A stretch of DNA of 64,000 nt from Ligula intestinalis (taxonomy: Eukaryota > Platyhelminthes > Cestoda > Diphyllobothriidea > Diphyllobothriidae). The notes under the pieces are model-generated. The model was not told where the DNA came from. It worked only from the letters and a program-made list of their open reading frames with translations, and ran no database searches. The DNA is taken from positions 18,868,046-18,932,045 of the forward strand of contig JAYGXS010000004.1 in the NCBI GenBank assembly GCA_036362985.1. Reading direction: 5' to 3'. Each line of letters starts with the position of its first letter. The first letter of the stretch is position 1. Below are positions 36,501-48,500 of this stretch, piece after piece. Made by a program: the position numbers and the translations under genes.

Positions 36501-39500
36501 AACGGAACAAACGTCGTCAACTTGTTTCCGAAAAGAGGGAGCGGGTCAGCAAGGGCGAACAAAACTTGGTTATTTACAACAACCAAGTGATCCAACTTCC
36601 ATTGTTCTCACCTTGGATAGGTCCCTCCCAGATAACCACACAGTCGGCTCAGTAGGGGGGATTGAGCCCAATCGAAAATTATACAGAGACAGAACGAAGG
36701 GGAAAAACATTTGGTTATTTACAACAAACAAGTGGTCCAGCGTCCACTGTTCTCCCCCAGGAAAGATCCTCCCCGGATGACCGCACAGTCGACCCGGTAA
36801 GGGGTGGGGAGAGCCTGACTGTAACCACTTCTCGAGCAAACAAAAAGTTAACTTTCATGTACACAAATGCACAGAGTATGCTTTCAAAGCTAGACGAGCT
36901 GAAGATTCATGCATTTGAATTATCACCAGATATAGTTTCAATAACGGAAACTTGGCTGTCTGAACAGGTAGCCGACGGCGAGGTATCCATGCCTGGCTAT
37001 CAACTGTTCAGAAAAGACAGAGAAAGTCGTCAAGGCGGTGGCGTAGCAACATACGTGAAAAATGGACTCACAGTTTTAGACAAAACAGATAAACTGGCGT
37101 GTACTTCCGAGGCCATCTGGCTGTCCATTAACGTACCAGGTGCACCCAACCTCCATGTACTGACACTCTAACGACCACCGAGAAGAGAGTCCGTAGTGGA
37201 TGCCTACTTGCTAGATGAGCTGGAAAAGATAACTGAACGATCGGACATCCTGATTGTGGGGGACTTTAACGCGCCTCACATCGACTGGGGTGCGGCCTGC
37301 GCACATAGCTCCGATCTAATCTTCGACAGCTGCCTTCTGAGCATAACTCTAAGGTTATTTTTCACGCAACACGTCACTTTTCGGACAAGTATGCGCGATG
37401 GCCAACAGTCCAGCTGTCTGGACCTAGTTCTCACGAAATCGCAGGGCAGCATCGACGAAGTGTCATGTCTCCCACCACTAGGTAAAAGTGATCATGTTGT
37501 ACTGCTATGGGAGTACTCGTTATTCTCAATACCGGAGAGACCCTCAACAGCCAGAAGAAATATTTGGCGAGGCGATTTCGATCGAATGAAGACCGAACTC
37601 ACGCGCGCCGAGTGGGAACTTCTATTTTCTGGAACCATAACTGCGGACTGGGAAGCGTTCCGGAACACACTGCACAGACTCATCGACAACCACTGTCCAC
37701 TTTCGCGAAAAAAGGTGATGGCTTACGCAGGTTTTAAAAATAGAAGTTAACAGTTTTACAGTTACCTCAGGCAGAGTACTAAAAACAAGGGTCCCATACC
37801 CCTGCTGAGGACCGCTGAGGGAAGAGACTTGATAGATGATGAAGCAAACGCTGATCATCTTTCGAAATTTTTCCGGTCAGTCTTCACAAAGGAAGCGGCA
37901 TGCGATCATCCCACCGACAACATCGAAGCGGATATAATAGTTGAGACTGTCCAATTCCCCGAGGCTGCAGTTCTTAAGGAACCCTTATGGTTAAAAGAAT
38001 CTAAGTCACCAGGTCCCGACGACGTACCAGCCAAGATTTTGAAGGATCTCGCCAATGAGTTGGCCAAACTACTCTCTATGCTCTTCCAAACCTCCTTCGA
38101 GACCGGATGCCTACCAGTAGATTGGAAATTCGCGAGGATTACGCCGCTATACAAGGGTGGAAGCCGGGTCTCAGCGAATAACTACCGACCGGTCAGCCTT
38201 ACTGCAATCTGTTGCAAAATCATGGAAAAATTATCAAGCAACGACTTATGCAGTTCCTGGAAAAAAACCATATGCTATCGGATGCTCAACATGGTTTTCG
38301 TAGACGTAGGTCCTGCGTAACAAACTTGCTCTACTGTTTAGAACGGTGGACTGAGGTAGTCGATAGTTGAAACTCAGTGCACGCTGTCTATATTGACTTC
38401 AAAAAGGCTTTCGATAGCGTGCCGCACCACCACCTTCTTTATAAACCCAGCCGCATAGGAGTAAGGGGGAGGCTCCTTACGTGGATAAAAAGCTTCCTAA
38501 TCGGTCGCTCATAAGCCATCCACATCAGCGAAAAACAGTCAGCCAAGGTTGAGGTTGAGAGTGGTGTTCCCTAAGGCTCCGTTCTCGGCCCTATTTTGTT
38601 TGTTATCTACATCAACGACTGTGTCCGCGAACTGGATTGCGGTATCGCTATGTTTGCCGACGATATAAAACTTTGGAGCGTAATTCGAACTGCGGCTGAC
38701 GAAGTGCACTTACAGGAAAATTTAAATAGACTTCAAAAATGGTCGGCGGACTGGCTCTTACCGTTCAATGAGAGCAAGTGCACCACCATTTGAGTCGGAA
38801 AATCCGGTTCTTCAAACGGCACGGCGTACCGACTGAATGACATACCATTGAAGGAAGTCAACGCCCAGAAAGACTTGGGAGTCTGGATCACGCCCTCGCT
38901 TAAACCCTCCCTGCATTGCACAAAGGTAGCCAAGTCCGCGATGTCGTTCCTATACCTCGTCAGAGGAGCTTTTTCTACCTTCAAGGAAGGGTGCTTCACA
39001 AAAGTCTTCGGAACCTTCGTACGACCGCACCTAGAATCCGCTATCCAAGCTTGGAGACCCTGGGCCACGAAAGACATCAACATCCTGGAAAAGGTACAAC
39101 GGCGCGCAACCAAACTTGTTATGGGGCAGGGCTCGCAGCCTTATGAAACACGGCTGTCGAATCTCAGCCTCTTCCCATTGCACTACAGGCAGCTTCGGGG
39201 GACCTGATACTAGCATTCCGCGTATCACGTCTTCAAGACTGCTGTCTTGTATCAGGGGATTTTTTCGAATTAGCAACGACCAAGAATCTGAGGGGTCATC
39301 CTCTCAAATTAAGGATGCCAGGGGCCAGGCTGGACGCTCGGAAACACGTCTTTTCAAAAAGAGTGGTCGGAGCATGGAATGCGCTTCCTCAGGACATCGT
39401 TATGTCGGAATCACTAGAGGGTTTTAAGCGAAAATTGGATCGATATAGAAGTGCACGATTGTTCGGAGCAGACAATTTACAATAATACTACTACTTCCAA

Positions 39501-42500
39501 TTTTTCAGTAGTATTAGTTTTTATATCATTCACGTTTGCTATTTATAACGCCCTCCTACGTATAGCCTCATGCGAAGGTCTCCGCGGTCTACCCTACTTG
39601 GCTATCTGCGTACCGTGATTACCCCGCTAGCGATCTCATCAGCCAGACCTGACGGCCTAAACATTCACCCTTGGTTCCGCCCAAAGCGGACTGTCGACGA
39701 TCTGGACGGATGCCTCTGTTTTTCCCAGTTCCATTGGCGGACTCTGCAATCAGCAAGGAAGAATCAGGACGCGGCTTCAACATGGTGATGATCCTGGGTA
39801 CCTTTGCAATGCCCCCCCCCAGTTGGATCCCCCTCCCCTTTTTCTCTCAAATCCCACGCATTACCCCCACAAGAGCGACATTTTTTCTTCGAAAAATCCC
39901 GGAGGATTTTTTTCCCTGTCTGCTCCTATTTTCATCCTATAACACAGGACAACTGGCCTCGCCAACAGTCTGAGAAACTAAATTTTCTGCTACCACTGCA
40001 CATATGTACAAATAGGGCACTCAAAGGAATTTTTACTACATATCCCTCAATATACTGATACTGATACTGAACCAAGGACACAAATTTGTATGCGAAAAAA
40101 TCCAAATGGTGGGCGCCTGTCCAACAAGGAAGGACCGCTAATTCATAGAAGCAATGCACTCAGACGAGGCATGCATTAACAGGCATGTTGATTGAGATGC
40201 CCATTACGAATTTTCCAAGGTCAGATGGAAGTGTTAATTGCCATTATAGACCGGATAATTAAATAAAGGTGAAGCTTATTGGCTTACACTCTGTTTTTCA
40301 TACGTATCTCATTTGTCTGACGACGACCTGGTGCACTGGACTCGATATTTTACATAATGAACGTTATTCTCGTCCCAAATAATTCTGCTTGCTAATAATT
40401 ATATCTGTTGGAATGCCAATGCTTCAAAACATTACTTTATCTGAGCAGAGGTCCGTAAATGGCATTCATAGTCGTATATGACAATGAAACCACAATATAA
40501 TTTAGGGAGTTTCGATGACATGGCTCCCTGTAGTCCTCTCACTTACCCGCTTCTTTTTCTGCTTAAGCACAAGGCCCTTAAAAAGCCCGTAGTTGAAGGC
40601 GTTTTCGTTAGGCAGGCCCTGAATAAGCGCTTTGCGGCGTTCCTGAAGAACCGACGAAGGAATCAGACCCGCATGTCTGTCGGAGTTGTAATGACGAGCC
40701 TAGAGGAGACAAAGGCGTGGACAGGTGGCGTTACAACGTCACAGGATAAGGCGGGGAAAACCCTATATGTACATGAATAAACGATTTAAACGCACCTGCC
40801 ACCAATTGGGATCATCCTGGCTGAGAATCTCTAAAATGTCATAATACTGAAAGGCCAGTCCCGCCTCCCTGCAGGGAAGCAGGGTATCCGATTCGGGACT
40901 GTAGGAACATAAAGCACGAACGAAAAGCTAAAACAGTAAAGACGGAAGAACTGCTGATAGAGACAGGGGATAAGAACAATACTATTTACATCGTTTCTCA
41001 CGTAAAAATGAAAGTCTTCGTACAGCCTATGTGCTACCCCATAAAATATTAACTGAAACGTCGAAAGGTGTTTCTTATAAGGGAAAGATTACCTAAGTAG
41101 AGGTATACTATTCAGTCTCGTAAGAAAGAATGTCAGGTTTCTGCAATCAGGCCAGGATGTCGGCTTTAAAAAGCCTTCTTTCCGGTTGTCTGCAGAAAAA
41201 ATGCACTCGGCAAATAATGGCTAATTTAGTAGCATGTATTTCTATTTATTTTCAGCTTCCTTAAGATGTCATTGATATTTTTTATAGGATAAATTTACAT
41301 AACCTAGCCTTACTTATGAAATGCAAAGATCTAAAGCTAAATGATCGTGTTTGTGGCGGACAGCCACAATGGCTATCCCCCCTTCGCTGCCTAAGGCAAC
41401 AAAGTTATGCGTCGTCACAAACAACTGTTCCAATGCTTTCCTTTACTGGCGCCCCCGTTCCCAGAGGCTTGACCTCGCAGCTGCTTCTGGCTAACCGATA
41501 CCAGCTGCGTCAACGCCCCCTGTTCTTCGACGCGCCGGTGGACCCGACAGTTGACCTCAGATTACTCAGTCTCGTACACATGTGCGCAGTTCAATTAAAC
41601 TTTTTATACGATATATTTACATGACATAGCCTTACTTATGAAATGCGAAGATCGAAAGCTGAGGAAATGGGTTGAAACACATTTCCGGTTGAATTGGCGT
41701 GATGCGCGAAATGCTGGTTACTAGAAAAGAGTTCAGTTCAGATCAGTGCATTGAAGAAAAAAAGGTGGGCCGACTTGGGCTAAATCTAGCATTTATTGAT
41801 ATCCAAGGAATTTCCTACGTTATTAAATTCTGCCAATCAAAACGGCCCAATCGGCACAAATAAGCAAAAATCTAGGTGCCTTAGTTCAACCTATCTCAGA
41901 CAATGCATAAAGCGAAGAAGCAACAGGCAGTTCTCATGAAACCATTTTGGCATACATACTTGAACTTTGGAATTTTTGTTGAGAGTCGTGCGTAACTCTG
42001 CACATAATATGGAAGCCTGTGTATCCAACATTTCACAACAGTAGTGTTTTTAAACGTAAACAGACAGGCTCTACATTTAAAACCTTACTTTACTTAGTAA
42101 CCCTGATCTCCACTTCTTTTTAAACCGCAATATACCTCCGCGGGCTTATTTCGCGCAACAAGAAGTTTCTTGCCTTTCTCGTAATATTTGATGAGACTGT
42201 AGAAGAACATTCACTTGACATAAAATTACATCTTCTTCAAATTCTTGACTTAAGTAGTCAGTTTAGTGGCGCATACTGCCTGAAGGCGACTGGAAAGAAA
42301 CTTGTCCTGCTCTAACTGAAACATCTTGGGATCAAACTATATGCTAATTACTATTGCAACTCTACGTTGGTACTCTTTTTCTACTCAGCGACGCAGTTTA
42401 CAATGTCAGTTAACATTTCGCAAGATAGAGCATATATAGTGTATGAAATATATGTATTCCGATGCACGCACCTGTGATTTGGGTTTCGGTTCCTTCCAGG

Positions 42501-45500
42501 CGGGAATTATCTTCATTGTCACGGTGCTGGGCGACTTAGCCATCTGTTCCTGAAGAGTCTCTGGGCTATCTATGGGGACGCCATTGACCTCACGGATGAT
42601 GTCACCTTCATGGAGCAGGCCTTGCCGCTCAATCTGAGAGCCCGCCATCACGCGTTTCACGTAGATTTCACGAACGTAACCTGCGTTGGCTAACGCGCAG
42701 TCTTGGATGCCAACTGTTATACCCTAAAAGGAGTCGTTTGAGGAGTTTTAAGCTACTTTATAAAGTCTTCTAAGAGCGAATATTCTATCTATAGGACTGT
42801 AGGCTCAAGAAGAGGGCTTCGAAGTAGATGCGGTGGTGTTTTAGCTCGACCATCGCAAGCAAAGAGGTCCATCATTTGCCCGAAAGCAGGTGACTGTGGT
42901 CAGGTATAGTGAAAGTAGACACGCTGCAATCCACCCCACTCTAACCCTAACCGCTTTGACCGATGACAGGACCAAAGTGGAGATGACCGAAGCAGGCTTC
43001 GGGTGGAGCCGCTATCTCCAATGCAGCCTGAAACACCGTCTAATTTAGCCTTTAGTGACAGTAGACTTTGCGCGGATGCTACTGCACTGTCTACCCTCAC
43101 GCACCTATAGTAGGTGCCTAGCCAGACTTAAGTAAGCCAGGACTGGTACTGCTACTACCAAATACTGCTACTTCTAATGCTACTTACTAGGGTTTAGGTT
43201 AGTGATAGTATTTGCTGGTACTACTACTGACTGTTCTGTAAGTCAGAGGTGACGCTGAGTAAGCCAACGCTAAGGTTTACATCCTCTTGGTTTCAACAAG
43301 GTGTGTAAATATGGTTTCACTATTCCGGGTAAATACACGCTTAGGTCTTCGCACACTCTATCCATCGAGCTGTATGGACTAATATACTGCTGCTATAGAT
43401 ATGTGCCTATGCTGAAATAGCGAATTTCTAGTAATCATGCTTACAAAGGCCTGTGTGTGTTTTTTTAAGGAGTCACGCCCAGTATACCCTCTTAATAGGC
43501 TTCCTTGTGCGGTGATAACAGTTCCTCGTACGACCGCCTAATGGTAATAGGTGTTGCTCTAGTTGTTTTTTGTCTAGAGGCTTCCTCTGTTAACTAATAG
43601 GAGTTGCTCTTGTAGTTTTATCGGTATTTTGTTTTTTCCACAACCTCTTGACTTACGTTCTTAATTGACTAAAAGCAATTACAAGTGGCTTTAACTTATT
43701 TCCTGCTGCGCACTTAGCACGCATTAACTGCCCATTGATCAAACATTAAAAACTTTAACAACGATTTCCGTAAGAAACTTAGGCAGGGGAGTTTTGCCAT
43801 TGGGCGGCCATATGAGGAACTCTTCCGCAAAGCCTGCGATGGTATCCCATAGAAACCACCGTTGCATAAAATGCGAGCACTGGGTGACAGAGGAAGGATT
43901 TCTGTACCGGATGAGGACGTTCTTAGTGAATAATCCTTTTTTAAAAAAGTGAAAGGCTAAACAGTTTTCCATGCCTTTACATTGAGCACTAAAAAGGGAG
44001 TGATATCGCGAGCGTTATCGGAAGCGATAGAGGTAATAACGATCGCGAAAGAGAAAACTTAGCCATTATTTAGAGTTTATCTAAATGCAACCAATCAAAG
44101 ACGGGTAGAGTGCTGTGTGCAGTGAAAGTGGGTTGCTAGGCAACCGTTCGCCTGTCGGTTGAGTGGTACGTACTTCACTTGAGCATTTTGAATTTTGGAG
44201 GTGATTATCTCTAGTAATTCTTTTTCAGCCTGCTGCACTGAAGTGCATCTTAACTTACCAGTGACTTGGAAAAGGATTTTAATTTCCAAACTGGCTAAGA
44301 TTTGTGATTTGGATAATAGAAGGTATAATTTTCTTTTGATACATGCAAATAACGTGTACCTCCAAAGATTTCTACCAAAGAAAGTTACATTTCCTCCTCT
44401 GCCTTCATAAGTCCCCACCAAGAAATTACCTTACTAGGTATGTGAATTGTCATTTTTCGATGCTTTTTATGAACTTAAATCATCAACTATACTGAAAAAA
44501 AACAGGAGAAGACCTAAATTATGTAAAAAGGCCAAATCTCAGCAGCGGTCCACTGGAAGTTTTCTAAAGTTCAGTGGGATATTTGGTAATTAAACATCCT
44601 TGCTTCTGGCCAGTCATCATACCAGTGATAACTTCACAGCGCCTGAAACTGTCAAGCGACATGTGGCTCGGAAGATCACCACTGGTCTCGGTCCTCCTCT
44701 CCAGACGGGAAATCAGACTAACGTATCTCCCTTTTACTATGATCTTTGTACTTTCAGTATAAGGCCCAGACTTTCTATCTGCAGACTGGCTCGTGTGAGG
44801 GTAGGAACCTATCCTGCCCTCACAGCCACCACCCAAAATCGCGTCACGCATCGGCCTGGTCGGTCACTTGCGATTCCATCGCACAGGGACTGGCAAACCA
44901 GTGTCAGGAACACTCACATTCATCTACTGCAACTATCGGCACTGTCCACGCACATTCCACCCGCTCCATGGGCCTATCAGACTACGTGCGCTTCCAGGAA
45001 AACCTACGATAGAATGTCGCCGGCTGTACAACACCTCGTTCTCCTCCTCAACAGCATCTACATCACACAGGACCACGCCCAACATTATACACGCAAAACG
45101 CATGTTTGCGAAGGAAAACTCTGACGTAAGCGTGAGGTGCGATCCTCGGTTCCTTCTCTATATACTTCCACTGCTGTATGTGTGATCCAACTCTGAGAAA
45201 ACGAAGGTGCGCTAGGCGCCGTGGCTTGTAATGTTGCTAATTGACGATTGCACTCAGACCTCGCAGTCAGCTGATCGTGTATTTGTGTGTGTGACGGACT
45301 GAAAGCCAGGCTGCAATGTCGCTTGTGTTCTAATGTGGCCTATACCACACTCCCACGCAGCTGGGGTCCGAGCCGTGTGTACCGACACGTTTTGGGGTGA
45401 CCATGGCCGCACCAGCCAAATGCACCCTCCGGTCTCCTCGCCTTAGTCATGGCATCAGGCCCAAGTGGGAGGATTAAAAGTGCAGAATATGTTGTGTCTG

Positions 45501-48500
45501 ACCTTGAAAGATGTCTCATTCACATTCTAGTTAGCATATTTGAGTGTTTCGTTGCTAGCGCATAGTTTGTCTGTCAAGTCTACAACCATTAAAACTACTC
45601 CATGCTTAGGTCACCGCGATTGCCTTCAAGCGTTGGGCATCAACGACTGAACCGTCATACAGAGCCTATTCGCCGCTACGATTCTGAAAGCTGAAGTTTA
45701 GTTCTGCTAGACCCCGTACGGCTGTGCAGTCCAAATTGGTGCTCAAGTCATCGTCTCTGCGATAGCTGACTGTTGAGCAGACAGCCAAAACCGACGGCCG
45801 AAGTGTCATAAGTTGTTACAGCCTTAGGTTTTTTTAACTATACGATATTTCCTCTATCGATTTCGACGATGGGCAGACGTGTGCTCAAACAAACCGCAGC
45901 AGACGCCGAAGCTAGACTAGGCAGACACTGAGGCAAGCTGGGCAAGCTGCACGAAGGTTATAGCAAGCTGAAGCAAGGCAGCCAACTACCGCAAATAAAA
46001 CAATAGTTAAGGCAGACTCGCGGAGAAACTGCCCACTCGTTCGCCACTCACACCTCCGTTTCCGGTGTAAATACAAAGTCAATTCGACTGGGGATGAGGG
46101 AGGGTGTAGATGGTTGGCGCGATAGTCGCTCAACACGCGCTCACTTGACTCAGCCAATTCGCTAGGTAGGCTCTTAAGTGCGTGGGAGCATCATAAAGGC
46201 TACATTAAGAAGGAGCCATTGCAGCCTGACTGTCAGTCCTCCATCTCCTCGCATACGCACACATAAATACACGCGTACTAGAGGAGCAGCAACGTAGGTG
46301 GCCGAGTTATCCCGTCAGCTGGCAAACCCTCCAAGCCACGGCTTTAAGCGCACCGTGATAGGTTCGAGCGCATCGGATTTATTATAGTGAGGAGACAAGC
46401 GCGCTGAGGATCGACCTCACTCGCTCTCCCCCACCGTCTAGCAACTGCCTAGCTGCTCGAACACCTGAGGTGGGACAAGCCGTCAACCACTAACCTCCCC
46501 ACCAGCAATGGGGACTTGGCTCCACACCATAAACTATAACTGTAAATGAGTTCAAGCACGCACAAGGCACCCCTCTCATCACTTAATCCTCCACCTACTC
46601 CCACTAAGAAACGGTAATTGGCACAACAGGTATGGCGCACAACGCTTGTACTATTTAAAGCCCTTTCGTGTGTGAAAACTAATTGATGCTGCAAACAGAA
46701 GTAGCTGAATACTGTGCCTAAAACAGGTGTGGCGTGATCCACAGAAGAGGAGACTTACAGACGATGTCAAATGGCAGTACCGGCTATGTTATGTGTTCAA
46801 GGGCCGCCATGAAAGCTTCAAATCCATAAAGCGAAAACCGCCTTTTTATATGATTATTTTACTCATTTGAGTTGACCCAATTGTGAAAAACGCGAGGTGC
46901 TTGGCGGGGTTTGAACTTGCGTAGTAGAGAAAGCCTTTACCGGAGGCCAACGCTCTAACCATTGAGCTGCAAACGGTTTATCTAAAGTTTAAACCGCTAT
47001 GCATCTTCTCGCGTTCTTGTACGTTCTACTCAGTTATACAACATAAATCTGTAACGACTTTGTATTTCTAAGCCATGCTTTGTTCACATGCCCCACATGT
47101 CTGCCTTTCTTGCGCGCCAGACGTGTCAAGGTCACGGACATGTCTGGCCTTACTGACCAACCACTTCTCAAGGCCAGAGCACAAAGGAACTTACTGCAGG
47201 GGAGTTATTTACGCTCAGTCACTGCCAGAACTGGCGAGCTACTATGCGGTTGCAGCTATCCGGACTCGGTGATCTACTTGCCGAACTGCGCCTCTGGACT
47301 CTGGCTCGTACATGAGTGGACTGCACTTGTCTGGGAGTCACTTATTTATTCTTACATTCTACTCCTGTTATACCTTATTAAATTATCCCTAACACTCTGG
47401 CCTTCTACGCCTTATATAATCAACTAGTTCATAACCGTTGGGATACGCTCTATGGTCTATTATCTGGCCGGACTACTTTCGTATCTTACAAATCCCTTAT
47501 ATATTAGGTGAAATGGGTTGACCTTAAGCATGTAAACACATTGTTTGTATGCTACACACAAATTTGCGTATCACATACCACTCAAGAATTTCGTTGAATA
47601 CGTAATACGTTTTTAAACTCATTATTATAATGTATATTTTAGCAAACAGTATGTTTATCTTTACCGTAACATGCAGTAATGCACTTATTTTACTAACTAA
47701 CTCGGTTTTATTTAAATAAATATTATGATTATTATACTACTATTAGTATTATACTTCTAAAATAAATGTAATGAAATCACGGGCTATTTACTGAGCCAAT
47801 CGGAACCCAACGCATTTTCCGCTTGAGTAGTTTCTCGGCTATCCGCAAATAGCGTCCGGTATATCAACTTAACTGGGCAAAACAACTGAAATAAAAAGCC
47901 CCGCTGTCCGCAGCGATGCGTGAATTAACAAAAATTCCGCTATATTTATAATTAGATATGCTTTTACATAAAAACCACGATAGAGTGACGAAGTGTGATA
48001 TAGCAGGAGATGACTGTATAGGAAAATACGGACTCCGAGTTACCAAGAAAACCAATTATCATCGAATTTGCATGCGTCTATCTCACAAGTGAGTAAACGG
48101 ATACTACAGCACGCAGTTGTAAAGAGAGCAAACATTCTCAGAGGCTTTTTACCCCCCCCCTCATCCCCTACGAAAGCTTCAAATCCATGAAGTAAAACCC
48201 GCCTGTTTCTTGGGTTATTTTATGCATTTATCTATATTTTAAACCAGTATAAATCTTCTTAGGGTCTTGTAACTATTTTTTACACCTATATACATCATAA
48301 ACCCTTTATATTATCTTATAGATTAGGTTATATGGGTTTGAATTATGTATTTCAGTCCGGTATCTGTACACTGCGCATAAATGTGCGTGCCATATACCAC
48401 TCAGGAGTTTCATTGAATATGTTATGTTTTAAAATCCACTATTATAATATCATTTTCAGAAAACAGAAGTGTTATATTTACCGTAACATTAGTAATACAC

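Larger units (their letters stand above)
34891..39500 (+). mobile_element. CR1-type LINE, near full length, inactive
   Basis: Two degraded reading frames, ORF1 (34891 to about 36665) and ORF2 (about 36800-39475), followed by 'aataatactactactt' near 39482, a short repeated tail as in CR1-like elements. It lies antisense in the 12.6-kb MAGUK intron. The 5' UTR limit is unknown. Confidence 0.85.
42724..46799. other. MAGUK intron with repeats and unrecognised open frames
   Basis: First part of the 8.8-kb intron in plus coordinates. Contains family D and C copies. Open frames at 44095-44421 (minus), 44564-44851 (minus) and 44600-45124 (plus, 174 codons) overlap each other or show no domain I recognise; the plus frame is Thr/Ser/Arg-rich and is probably chance. 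Degenerate 'gcaagctg' units occur near 45930-45980. Confidence 0.45.

Noticed and set aside
42406..42660. PDZ open frame as a separate small gene starting MKRVMAG
   Set aside because: The domain begins upstream of this Met, and the exon is bounded by splice sites that join to the SH3 and L27 exons in phase.
44600..45124. 174-codon open frame on the plus strand
   Set aside because: No recognisable domain, Thr/Ser/Arg-rich composition as in chance frames, overlapped by a minus-strand frame of similar quality, and inside a MAGUK intron.
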